A stretch of DNA of 64,000 bases, from the NCBI GenBank assembly GCA_002839435.1, contig PGYA01000004.1, forward strand, positions 62,001 through 126,000, written 5' to 3'. The DNA comes from Candidatus Riflebacteria bacterium HGW-Riflebacteria-2 (lineage in GTDB: Bacteria > Muiribacteriota > Ozemobacteria > Ozemobacterales > Ozemobacteraceae). Under the pieces are notes generated by a model. It was not told the DNA's origin, made no database searches, and saw nothing but the letters and a program-made list of their open reading frames with translations. The translations under genes were made by a program, and so were the position numbers. Below are positions 34,387 to 42,890 of the stretch, one piece after another (the first letter of the stretch is position 1; each line of letters begins with the position of its first letter).

Positions 34387-36426
34387 CTATACGGTCACAT
34401 CGACTGCTTTGATATTCAACGCAGCCCGTCTCAGATTGGGCAGAACATTCTTTCTAATAATCGCTTCGGCAGTGTCGTTGCCGCCTGCCTGGATACGACT
34501 GGATCTGTTTCTTCCGCCAGACATCTGATTCCTGTTTCTTTCATCGGGATTTCTCGACGAAATGTCCACAGTTATTTCGGTCAAATTTACGCCCTGGTTG
34601 AGAAGCTGCTCTTTGATCTGGGGTGCCAGCTCGTCGAGACGCGCTTTCGCAAAGGCGCTTTCGGCCGAAATCCGGGCCGATACTGTTCCATCCTTGGAGG
34701 TAAGTTCCATTTCAAGCTTGCCAAGTTCGCCGGGATCGAGCTCCATATTGAGAATCTTGCTGCCATTCTCGGTTTTCAGATATTCTGCTTTTTCCAGCAT
34801 CTGACTGAAAATGTGAGTGGCGGCAGGAACTGGTGTGGCGGGTCTTGCTGCGCTCATTGAACTTGCGGGAGTGCCGTTGTGGGAAGAGAATCCGTTGCTT
34901 CCATTGCCGGCATTGTTGTTGTTCATGGCTGAATGTCGTTTAACCGCTTCGGGAGAGTAAGTTTCTGCTGAATTCGCCTTTTCGCCGCCAGCAGATTTTT
35001 CTGCAAACAGTGAAAAGAATTTTCTGGCAGCTTCTTCTGTTGCGGCTTTCGCCTGTTCAGGTGTAACCGGTTGGGCAGTCGCTGTCTGCGTTGTGGATTT
35101 GTTTGCGAGCATCGGTTCATCGGCCGTTTCTGTCTGGTCAACGGAACTGGCTGTTTCATTGACCGGTTGATTCAGACGATTGAACTCCTGGCGCAGACTT
35201 TCTTCATTTTGCGGCTGTTGGCTGGTTGTTTTGCTCTGACTGGTTTCGACATTCTTTTCTGTAGTATTTCTCGCGGTTTCCCGGCGGTTGTCATCTGTCG
35301 TGGCCTGTTCTGTCTGAGCTGCATTCTCAGAATTTTCGACGGACATTGCAACAGCGGGTTCTTCTGTTTCAGTTATCTGAACAGGGTTTTGCGCTACAGC
35401 ATCTGCTTCGTCGGTTTTCTCTTCATGCACTGGCTCATTCATAAGTTCATCAACCACCTGAACACTTGCCTCAGATTCGCTAAGGTCTGTCGGCAACTGG
35501 GTGCTGCTTTCATCTGCTGCTTTCTGCTGATCAGTCAAAGTTTGCAGCAATTGCATCAGTTCAGGAGATTCTGTCAGCGTCAGCAATTGTTCCTTCGCTT
35601 CTGAGTCGGGCATTTCAGCAATCATTTCGCCAAGCACTTCTTTGAACGCTTCTGGCGATTCAGTTATTGCTTCAAGTTCCTGCTGTGACAGACCCTGCAA
35701 GGCTTCGATTATGACCGCCTTCTCTTCCTGCGAAAAGTTGCCGGAAATTTTCTCCAGCAGAGCTTCATAATCAATAGGCTTGTCGGAAGTTTTTGACTGA
35801 CTGGTGCTGTTTTCAGTGCTGACCGCAGCGATTACCGATACTTCAACTGTCTCAGTTTGACCAGCGGCGCTGGTTGCAAGGTCGTCAGTTGCCATTTGCA
35901 GTTCTTCTGCGCCTTCCAGCTCGAGAATTGCTGTTTCAGTATCTACGGCTGTCTGTTCGTCAGTCGTATCGGTTCTGGTAACAGATTCGTCAGCAGCATC
36001 TGCATCAGTCGATACTTTATTTTCGGCCTGACTTTGTGGTTTTTTCTCCAGTTTCCTGGCACCTTCAGAGTCTGAGCTTGCGCTCTCCTCTTTCGCTTTT
36101 CTGCCCGCGGCTCTTATTGCGTCAGATTCTTTTTTGAATGAGTCTGAGTTTTCAGTCTCCCAGGGCTGGTCTTTTTTCACCGGCATCTCAAACTTTTCCG
36201 GACGTTTTGCCAGCAACGGGTTTATTGCGTTGATGCCAGTGACGGAATATATTCTGGTGTTGCCTGTTAGTTCGCCAGTCATGCTGTTCGCTGACACATC
36301 GCCGAGTTGCTGTTGTAACAGGTTGAGGAAGTCACCGGACTGTTGATTGCTGGCTTTGTTCGGCTTGTTCAGTGGCAGTTCAGATGAAAAAAAGCCGGAA
36401 ATACCATTTAACATGTCATTATTCAT
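34387..36426 (-). CDS. fliK: Flagellar hook-length control protein FliK
   Basis: 679 residues, first gene of the operon. The N-terminal 540 residues are low-complexity, rich in Glu, Thr, Ser, Gln and Ala (the molecular ruler part). The C-terminal Flg_hook domain is clear (MELDPGELGKLEMELTSKDG, ARISAESAFAKARLDELAPQ, LNQGVNLTEITVDIS), ending in a basic region. It is secreted through the flagellar gate, measures hook length and triggers FlhB switching. A strong AAGGAGGTG ribosome-binding site precedes the ATG. Confidence 0.92.
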   Translation of the reverse strand: MNNDMLNGISGFFSSELPLNKPNKASNQQSGDFLNLLQQQLGDVSANSMTGELTGNTRIYSVTGINAINPLLAKRPEKFEMPVKKDQPWETENSDSFKKESDAIRAAGRKAKEESASSDSEGARKLEKKPQSQAENKVSTDADAADESVTRTDTTDEQTAVDTETAILELEGAEELQMATDDLATSAAGQTETVEVSVIAAVSTENSTSQSKTSDKPIDYEALLEKISGNFSQEEKAVIIEALQGLSQQELEAITESPEAFKEVLGEMIAEMPDSEAKEQLLTLTESPELMQLLQTLTDQQKAADESSTQLPTDLSESEASVQVVDELMNEPVHEEKTDEADAVAQNPVQITETEEPAVAMSVENSENAAQTEQATTDDNRRETARNTTEKNVETSQSKTTSQQPQNEESLRQEFNRLNQPVNETASSVDQTETADEPMLANKSTTQTATAQPVTPEQAKAATEEAARKFFSLFAEKSAGGEKANSAETYSPEAVKRHSAMNNNNAGNGSNGFSSHNGTPASSMSAARPATPVPAATHIFSQMLEKAEYLKTENGSKILNMELDPGELGKLEMELTSKDGTVSARISAESAFAKARLDELAPQIKEQLLNQGVNLTEITVDISSRNPDERNRNQMSGGRNRSSRIQAGGNDTAEAIIRKNVLPNLRRAALNIKAVDVTV

Positions 36427-36472
36427 TGTTTCACCTCCTTCCTTTTTAATTTTGTATAGTTTCCCACTATCT

Positions 36473-36500
36473 TTATCGTCATAATTTTCCCGAAGCCTTA
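36473..36500 (-). promoter_or_regulatory. Candidate flagellar sigma-28-type promoter of the fliK operon
   Basis: Minus strand: TAAGGCTT, 12 bases, then GACGATAA, close to the FliA/SigD consensus TAAAGTTT-N11-GCCGATAA with one extra spacer base. The predicted transcript would start about 40 bases before the fliK ATG. Confidence 0.4.
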
Positions 36501-36555
36501 GCGAAAATTTCCAAAAATATTACCGACTGACATTTGTTGCCGCATTGCCAGGTTA

Positions 36556-36587
36556 ATTGTCATTGCGAGCGGAGCGAGGCAATCTCA
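36556..36587. repeat. Short palindromic intergenic repeat (REP-like)
   Basis: The core CATTGCGAGCGGAGCGAGG and the following CAATCTC form an imperfect palindrome (ATTGC pairs with GCAAT). Near-identical sequences are scattered between genes in many bacterial genomes and translate to LPRSARND in one frame. Only one copy is visible in this window. Confidence 0.7.
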
Positions 36588-36671
36588 CCGAGAAAGGAAA
36601 ATTACTCAGAACGGACTTATATAAGAGCTCATTGATTAATTCGCTTTCTGTAGCTTCGGCCTTCAGCCGGG

Positions 36672-36720
36672 TTGCTTTTTCTCCAGCGCTTCGCTTGCTC
36701 ACAAGCTGACGAAAAAGCAA
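36672..36720. repeat. Inverted repeat with internal hairpins
   Basis: A perfect 10-bp stem TTGCTTTTTC / GAAAAAGCAA encloses two alternative small hairpins (AGCG-CTT-CGCT and GCTTG-CTCA-CAAGC). It lies about 90 bases from the REP-like element, and the two may form one composite element. Confidence 0.5.
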
Positions 36721-36908
36721 TCCCGTCTTCAGACCTCGCAATTTTGAATGAGCTTTTGCATAGCCCTTTGCCCTTGCAATAACGATTTTTTGCCAGGAAT
36801 TATCGGGACGACTCCGGTTGCGTTGCATTTTGTATAACGTGGGGGTATCCTGTTCACTCAGATCAATTATTCTTTATGTGTCTGTATCGATCTGCCAAGG
36901 AGTCTGCT

Positions 36909-38867
36909 GTGAGATATCTCTGCTGTCTGCTTTTTATCATCATTGTTTGCACCGCGTCAGCTGCCGACAAGGTCGTCTGGCCACTCAAGATAGAGATTTC
37001 GCAAAGCTCGAGTTTTGCAGAATTTCGTGGCATGCGGTTGCACGCCGGAATCGATCTGCGCACACAACGCCGTAACGGACAGGCTGTTGTCGCGATTGCC
37101 GATGGCTTTATCTCACGGGTTGGCGTGCAGTTTCGCGGCTACGGTTATGCGCTTTATATTGACCATCCCAGTCTCAACGCCAGGGTTGTTTACGGCCACC
37201 TTCAGGATTTTCAGGGCCCGCTCAAGGAATATATAGACGCCAAGCTGGCAAAAATGGGCAGTCGGCATGGTATAAACGATTTTTTTACTCCCGACCGGTT
37301 TCCGGTTAAAAAGGGGCAGGTCATTGCTCTATCGGGTGAATCCGGCAGTGGCCCGCCACATCTGCACTTCGAAATGCGCAATTTTTCTGATGAACCGCTT
37401 GCTCCGGCTATGTTTGGCTATCGGCCAGTCGATCGCATCATCCCGGTGTTCCACCATTTTTATATCGAGCCGATGTCTTATGGCTGCGTCATTGACGGCA
37501 GTTTTCTGCCGAAACGCTATAATCTGGCAAAGAAAACTTCTGTGCTCTACAAGCTCAATCCTGTTCCGGCGGTGTCGGGTAAAATCGGCCTGCAGGCCGG
37601 TATTTCAGACACCAATGGCGATGGCAACCGCTACGGCGTCGAAAATGTCAGTCTGGAAGTGAATGGCAGCGCTTTGCTTGAACGTGTTTTTCATCGATAC
37701 AGCTATGAACAGAGCCGCCAGGCCACCTGGATCTACGATTACTTTAAATCTAACCAGAAAGGAACTGGTTATGTTTATACGCTGTTCAAGTGGCCTTTTG
37801 ATACATTGTATTTCGCTGCCGGTTTTCCTGCCTGGAGCGGCGTATTCGATCCGCGATCCTATGCCGGCAATTGCGCTGAATTTGCTGTGAATGCTGAAGA
37901 TTTTGGCGGCAATCGCATTTCTGCTGTCGGCACCATTGTTAATCAACCAGTCGATTTCAGCAAAGATATCGATACTTCTGAAATATCCGGTTTCAGTTTT
38001 GACTGGTTCGAACAGACAGATCATACGCTTGTAGCTATAGGTGCCCGCAGCAAAGGCACGAAAGTCTCAAAAAGTGCTGGTATGATCGCCTGTCGCGACA
38101 GCCGAGGCGAAATCGCAAAACTCCTGGTTTTGCTTAGTGATACACGCGTTGAGATTGCTTTCCCCAAGGAAAAGCGTTGGCAACATGGCGCCTGGCTTGG
38201 CGACAGGCAAATTCTGCCTGAAACAACTCTGGTCGGGCCAGAAGGTGCTATTTTGGCGATGGCACCTGGTGCTCAGGCAGTATTTGCGCGAAATTCACTG
38301 CATTTCCCCACGTTCTGCTCTTTTGCGCGAACAATTGAGAAGCCTTCTCCCGGCGGCAGCTCAAAAAGGGGATTCCTCAAGCCTTATAGCGCTGCCTGGA
38401 CCCTTGCTCCAGCCGAAAAGGTTTTCGATGCAGAAGTAAAGGTGAGTATAAACCCGGAAAACTATTCTGGTAGCCTGCAGAAACTTGGTGTTTATAATGT
38501 TTCGACCAGTGGCGCTTATTCGCACAATGGCGAAAAGATCGAACAGGGTTCGCTAACCTTTACAACCCGTGCCGGCGGGAGTTTTGTGATTCTGGAAGAT
38601 CTGCGTGCGCCTGTTTTAAGCTATTCTCGCAAGGACAAAGATTATCACCTTGGCCCGGTATACGTTTTTAAGGTTTCCGATCTGGGTGAGGGCGTTGATT
38701 ATCTCAGTGCCAGCGCCACAGTAGCCGGCAAAAAAGCAGAGGTCTACTCAGACCCAGATAAGGCCGAAATTTATGTGGTCAGACCGACGGGAAGCAACCA
38801 TAAGGTTGCCTTGCAGGTGCGTGACAATGCTGGTAACAGCGGTTCAATCAGCCGCACCATCAAATAA
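36909..38867 (+). CDS. M23-family peptidase, exported
   Basis: About 652 residues with a Sec signal peptide (start RYLCCLLFIIIVCTASA). The LytM-type zinc peptidase domain spans about residues 30-165, with metal ligands in HAGIDLRT and the catalytic HLHFEMRN. The remaining 480 residues are beta-rich (Ig-like strands, no recognised family). It probably cuts peptidoglycan cross-links in the periplasm or regulates an amidase. The GTG at 36909 is chosen because AAGGAG lies six bases upstream and the signal peptide starts there. It is followed at 180 bases by the FecR gene pair. Confidence 0.88.
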   Translation: MRYLCCLLFIIIVCTASAADKVVWPLKIEISQSSSFAEFRGMRLHAGIDLRTQRRNGQAVVAIADGFISRVGVQFRGYGYALYIDHPSLNARVVYGHLQDFQGPLKEYIDAKLAKMGSRHGINDFFTPDRFPVKKGQVIALSGESGSGPPHLHFEMRNFSDEPLAPAMFGYRPVDRIIPVFHHFYIEPMSYGCVIDGSFLPKRYNLAKKTSVLYKLNPVPAVSGKIGLQAGISDTNGDGNRYGVENVSLEVNGSALLERVFHRYSYEQSRQATWIYDYFKSNQKGTGYVYTLFKWPFDTLYFAAGFPAWSGVFDPRSYAGNCAEFAVNAEDFGGNRISAVGTIVNQPVDFSKDIDTSEISGFSFDWFEQTDHTLVAIGARSKGTKVSKSAGMIACRDSRGEIAKLLVLLSDTRVEIAFPKEKRWQHGAWLGDRQILPETTLVGPEGAILAMAPGAQAVFARNSLHFPTFCSFARTIEKPSPGGSSKRGFLKPYSAAWTLAPAEKVFDAEVKVSINPENYSGSLQKLGVYNVSTSGAYSHNGEKIEQGSLTFTTRAGGSFVILEDLRAPVLSYSRKDKDYHLGPVYVFKVSDLGEGVDYLSASATVAGKKAEVYSDPDKAEIYVVRPTGSNHKVALQVRDNAGNSGSISRTIK

Positions 38868-38961
38868 CAGCTTTGGCTGCTTCCATCTTACAGCCGTCAG
38901 GGTAATTGTCCTGAAAATGTAGAAATTTTATTGCGATCGCTCTGTCGCGGGCGCAAAAAAT

Positions 38962-38991
38962 TTGACCTTGGGGCGCAAGTCGTGTTAGCTA
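38962..38991 (+). promoter_or_regulatory. Promoter of the first FecR gene, with a palindrome over the -10
   Basis: TTGACC, an 18-base spacer, then TAGCTA. The -10 lies inside the palindrome TAGCT-ATTAA-AGCTA (38986-39000), a possible operator. Confidence 0.45.
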
Positions 38992-39048
38992 TTAAAGCTA
39001 AACACATGAATTAGTTGTAGACAGTTTTTTATGAGGAGCCCCGCGCTG

Positions 39049-40716
39049 ATGAAACGCATTGGTTTATTGCTGCTGGTAGCGTTCTTCTTTTCTTTCCTGC
39101 CGGCCTTTGCCGACAATGGTACTTCGATAGTCAAATTTGGCGACCTGCATGGCGAAGTCAATGTCAGACCAAACACTGAAGACGATGATGCCTACATTTT
39201 TGCCGAACTTGATACGCCTCTGCACCATGACGACCGCATCAAAACCCTGACGCGTTCGGGCGCCATCTTGAGCTTCTCTGATATGTCTACTTTTGTTATG
39301 AAAGAAGACACCACCATAGTTCTCGACATTGCCAACGAGAAGCAGAGCAAGATTGGTCTGCTGGCCGGCAACGTTTGGGTAAACCTCAAGAAAATGGCCT
39401 CCGATGGCTCGCTCGAAGTCGAAATGGGCCAGGCAGTTGCCGGTCTTAAGGGTACTAATATTACCTGTTCAACCAATCAGGGTGAAGACCGCATTCAGGT
39501 TCTGCGTGGTATCGCCAGGGTTTTGATCAAGGAATCCAAAGAAACCATCGAAGTAAAAGAAGGTGAAGAGCTGGTCGTTAAAAAGGGTGCCAAGCCCGAA
39601 AAGAAAGAAATAGATGTCGCTGCTGAACAGAAAAAATGGGAAGAAGATACCTCTCGTCTTGGTGAATCGATTCAGATGAACGAAATTCCAGATGTTCTCA
39701 AAGGCATTCTGGAATCAGAAACGGCTGAGTTTACGCGTATTAACGAGGCCTTCACGCGCATGCTTGCACAGACCACAGTTGAAGCAGCAGAAGTGATGGA
39801 GTTACAGAAAGACGCTGAACGCTTTCTCGGGATAATTCTTGAAGATAATCTGATTCTAGGTTCGATGCGCAAGAAGGTCGATCTGGCTATGCAAACTCCC
39901 GGTTTGCCTGCCGCAGATGCCGTGCAGATGGCCAGTCTGCTGCGTGAAATAGCTGCCGTTCTCTCTCGCATACAGTCAAATCAGGCTCAGGCCGGCAAGA
40001 TCATGCGTTATCAGTTCAAGCTGTCAGCCCTGATAAATGAAGAGATTCAGGCTGATATAGAGCTTGTCAGAACCGAATTGGCGCAGGCTGTATCGGAGGT
40101 CGATGCCATTCGGGCAGTGATTTCGGCAAACCCGAGCGGCCAGTCTCAGGACTGGTTCATGGAGTCGGTTGAAGTCTGCGCAATGGCACTCTCATCTCTC
40201 GAGATTATTACGGAAAAAGTCGCTGCGCTTATTGCTGAGAATCCGACAAGCGTTGAGGCACAGGCTCTGTCAAAGATGATCGCTGATCAGCAGATAGCTA
40301 TCAGTACATTGATGCGTTCTCTGGCTGTCGTTGAAATAGATTCAGCCACCATAACCGAGATGTCACAGATAGACGATACTCTATCCGATCAGATAGTGGT
40401 TTTGCAACACGAAATCAGCGCGTATAACAGTTTGACAGATGCTACCGTGGCTGAAAAGGAATCTCGGTTTGTTTCATCTGTCAAGATTATGAGTAATTTT
40501 GCCAAGGTCCGTCGGCAGTATACTAACGCTCAGCGCCTTTATGAGACCACAGCCAAGGCTACCAGTTCTTCAAAATTTCGCACTGCCGAAATGGAAGAAG
40601 TGGAGAGTGTTTACAGCAGAATTACTGATAATTTCCAGCAGCTTGGAATAGTGGCCGAAGAACTCGAACTTAACATTCGCGATCTTGAGAGCCAGCTCAG
40701 CACATATCTGAAATAA
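39049..40716 (+). CDS. FecR-domain protein with long helical C-terminus (paralogue 1)
   Basis: 555 residues from the ATG at 39049, which is preferred because GAGGAG lies 10 bases before it and the same spacing recurs in the paralogue. A Sec signal peptide (MKRIGLLLLVAFFFSFLPAFA) precedes a FecR beta domain (about 25-170; RSGAILSFSDMSTFVMKEDT, VAGLKGTNITCST). The remaining 380 residues are predicted helical and coiled coil, without a membrane anchor. There is no adjacent sigma factor or TonB receptor, so it is not a classical FecR anti-sigma. It is probably a periplasmic or surface structural protein. Confidence 0.85.
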   Translation: MKRIGLLLLVAFFFSFLPAFADNGTSIVKFGDLHGEVNVRPNTEDDDAYIFAELDTPLHHDDRIKTLTRSGAILSFSDMSTFVMKEDTTIVLDIANEKQSKIGLLAGNVWVNLKKMASDGSLEVEMGQAVAGLKGTNITCSTNQGEDRIQVLRGIARVLIKESKETIEVKEGEELVVKKGAKPEKKEIDVAAEQKKWEEDTSRLGESIQMNEIPDVLKGILESETAEFTRINEAFTRMLAQTTVEAAEVMELQKDAERFLGIILEDNLILGSMRKKVDLAMQTPGLPAADAVQMASLLREIAAVLSRIQSNQAQAGKIMRYQFKLSALINEEIQADIELVRTELAQAVSEVDAIRAVISANPSGQSQDWFMESVEVCAMALSSLEIITEKVAALIAENPTSVEAQALSKMIADQQIAISTLMRSLAVVEIDSATITEMSQIDDTLSDQIVVLQHEISAYNSLTDATVAEKESRFVSSVKIMSNFAKVRRQYTNAQRLYETTAKATSSSKFRTAEMEEVESVYSRITDNFQQLGIVAEELELNIRDLESQLSTYLK

Positions 40717-40741
40717 TCAGCAGTTAAATATCGTTTTAAGC

Positions 40742-40777
40742 AAATTCTGCACGGCCCTGGCCGGGCAGAATTTTTTT
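40742..40777 (+). terminator. Terminator between the two FecR genes
   Basis: Stem ATTCTGC / GCAGAAT enclosing a GC-rich inner part (GGCCCTGGCC) and followed by seven T residues. It should separate the first FecR gene from its paralogue, which has its own promoter. Confidence 0.75.
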
Positions 40778-40824
40778 CAGGCTTCCTATCACGGCTGCAC
40801 CTGATGTCTGGTACTACATTTTTC

Positions 40825-40854
40825 TTGACCATACAGACAGCGTCATGGTAACAA
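40825..40854 (+). promoter_or_regulatory. Possible promoter of the second FecR gene
   Basis: TTGACC, an 18-base spacer, then TAACAA, downstream of the terminator. The -35 is the same hexamer as for the first FecR gene. Confidence 0.4.
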
Positions 40855-40916
40855 CAAATGTTTAAGCTGCACTCTATATTGCGAAAAAAGATGTTTTTTT
40901 GAGGAGTTTTGGATTT

Positions 40917-42869
40917 ATGAAGCGGATTGGTCTTTTATTGCTGTTGATGACCTTTGTTTTCTCCCTTTCACCTGGTTTTGCGCAGAACGGTAGTTCTATC
41001 GTAAGGTTTGGCGATCTGCACGGAGAAGTTAACGTGCGGCCCAACGACGAAGATGACGATGCTTACATTTTTGCCGAACTTTCTACGCCATTGAATCATA
41101 ATGACCGTATCAAAACACTTACCAGATCAGGGGCCATCCTCAGCTTCTCTGATATGTCAACCTTTGTCATGAAGGAAGATACGACCATTGTTCTCGATAT
41201 CGCCAATGAACGCGAAAGCAAAATCGGTCTCGTGGCCGGCAATGTCTGGGTCAACCTGAAAAAGATGGTTGCCGACGGCTCGATGGAAGTTGAAATGAGC
41301 CAGGCTGTAGCCGGGATCAAGGGAACTAACATCACCTGCTCGAGCGACCCGGATGCTCAGGAAGATCGTGTTAAGGTTCTGCGTGGCCATGCCAGCGTTC
41401 GCATCAGGAAAACCAATGAAGTGTTTATCGTTGCAGAAGGCGAAGAAATTGTAATCACTCCAAAAAGCGCTCCGGAAAAGCAGAAGATCGATGTCGAAGA
41501 AGTTCAGAAGACCTGGGAAGAAGATCTCTCCGGCTTAGGGGAATCTCTCGATATCGACGATCTTCCAGAAATGCTGAAAAATATCAACGAATCTTCCGCT
41601 GCAGAATTTGGCAGGCTGAATGAAACTTTTCAGGCTCTGATGGCCATGGAAAAAGTCGAGCTTGCCGATGCTGTTGCGCTGCGAACCTCTGCCGAACGCT
41701 TCGTTGGTGTTATTCTTGAAAACATTCTTGTTATCAACAATGCGCGTCGCCGCGTCGATGCCGCTATGGGAACTGAGGGCATAACTGATGAACAGAGAGC
41801 GCAGCTAAGTTCTCTCATCAGAGAAATGTCCGCATCTCTGACTGGTCAGCAGAATTATCAGGCAGAGTTGGCGCGTATGATGCGCTATCAGTTCCGTACA
41901 TCTGCCATCAGCGAAGAATTCCAGTCAGAAATTGAAATGATCCGCACCGAACTGGCGCAGGCTATCGGAGAGCTGGATAATTTTAATTCTGAATCTTCAC
42001 AGGTAAGTACCGATCTCGGCCAGATGACAGAAGAGCTGGCAACGATCATTGAACGTATCGATGCAGTAAGAGCAGAACTGGCAAACAGTTCAGGGCAATC
42101 TCAGGAATGGTTCCTCGAGAAATCTCAAGAGCTCGATGAATGTTCGCAATCTATCGAAGAGCTCTCTATAAAAGCAGAGAGTTTGAACTCTCCAATAAAT
42201 GAAAGGGTGCAGAGGTTGACTGTTATTGGGTCTGCGATCTCTGACTTGTCGCAGCAGACTTTGGCAATCATTGAATTGAGTGCAGATAATGCTGAAGCAC
42301 AAGCTCTGCTGAAATCCATAAATGAGCAACAGGCCCATCAGCAGTCGTTCTTAAAGACAAATGACGACTTGCTTGCACAGATCCAGTCGTTTTTGAAGGC
42401 TGTTTCGACTCAGCAAACGGCACTTGCGTCTTTACAAAAGCCGGTTGCAGTAGTAGAAATTGATACTGCTACCATAACCGAAATGCAGCAGATCGAATTT
42501 GAAATATCAGAAGCGATCGTAACGCTCGAGCAAGGTGTTCGCGATTACAACAGCATATCAGTGAGTCCTTTGTCGGCAGCTATCTCAAGATCGACTATTG
42601 AAGAGCAGGAAGCCCGACTGCGAGCATCGATAGCGATTATGAGCAGTTTTAACAATGCCAGAAGGCTGTATCAGAAAGCTCAGCGCAAATACGATGCAAC
42701 CATGCGTTCAACTACCGGTTCTGGCGTCAGAACCGGCGAGCAGGAAGAAATGGATTCTCTGTGGATGAACATCAGCGACCGTTTCCAGCAGCTTGGTGTA
42801 GTTGCTGAAGAACTGCAGCAGCACATTCAGGAACTCGAAGACAACCTGAACCACATGCTTAACCAATAA
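40917..42869 (+). CDS. FecR-domain protein with long helical C-terminus (paralogue 2)
   Basis: 650 residues from the ATG at 40917 (GAGGAG 10 bases upstream). A close paralogue of the upstream gene: signal peptide MKRIGLLLLLMTFVFSLSPG, a FecR domain that is nearly identical over long stretches (RSGAILSFSDMSTFVMKEDT), and a similar helical C-terminus. The helical part carries an extra segment of about 95 residues (around 365-460), rich in Ser/Gln/Glu. The end region (RTGEQEEMDSLWMNISDRFQ, QLGVVAEEL) aligns with paralogue 1 again. It is followed 21 bases later by a beta-barrel gene and is probably cotranscribed with it. Confidence 0.85.
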   Translation: MKRIGLLLLLMTFVFSLSPGFAQNGSSIVRFGDLHGEVNVRPNDEDDDAYIFAELSTPLNHNDRIKTLTRSGAILSFSDMSTFVMKEDTTIVLDIANERESKIGLVAGNVWVNLKKMVADGSMEVEMSQAVAGIKGTNITCSSDPDAQEDRVKVLRGHASVRIRKTNEVFIVAEGEEIVITPKSAPEKQKIDVEEVQKTWEEDLSGLGESLDIDDLPEMLKNINESSAAEFGRLNETFQALMAMEKVELADAVALRTSAERFVGVILENILVINNARRRVDAAMGTEGITDEQRAQLSSLIREMSASLTGQQNYQAELARMMRYQFRTSAISEEFQSEIEMIRTELAQAIGELDNFNSESSQVSTDLGQMTEELATIIERIDAVRAELANSSGQSQEWFLEKSQELDECSQSIEELSIKAESLNSPINERVQRLTVIGSAISDLSQQTLAIIELSADNAEAQALLKSINEQQAHQQSFLKTNDDLLAQIQSFLKAVSTQQTALASLQKPVAVVEIDTATITEMQQIEFEISEAIVTLEQGVRDYNSISVSPLSAAISRSTIEEQEARLRASIAIMSSFNNARRLYQKAQRKYDATMRSTTGSGVRTGEQEEMDSLWMNISDRFQQLGVVAEELQQHIQELEDNLNHMLNQ

Positions 42870-42890
42870 GGCTACCCGGAGGAAAATAAA

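Larger units (their letters stand above)
36427..36908. other. 482-base divergent intergenic region
   Basis: This gap between fliK (-) and the M23 peptidase gene (+) holds the fliK ribosome-binding site, a candidate sigma-28-like promoter (36473-36500), a short palindromic repeat (36556-36587), a larger hairpin-forming segment (36672-36720) and, at the right end, the M23 leader with AAGGAG. The only long open frame (36553-36828, minus) is judged to be non-coding repeat sequence. Confidence 0.6.

Noticed and set aside
36553..36828. 91-codon minus-strand frame ending in the SARNDN motif
   Set aside because: It runs through a REP-like palindrome and a second inverted repeat, has no ribosome-binding site, and its end is the known spurious translation of that repeat type.
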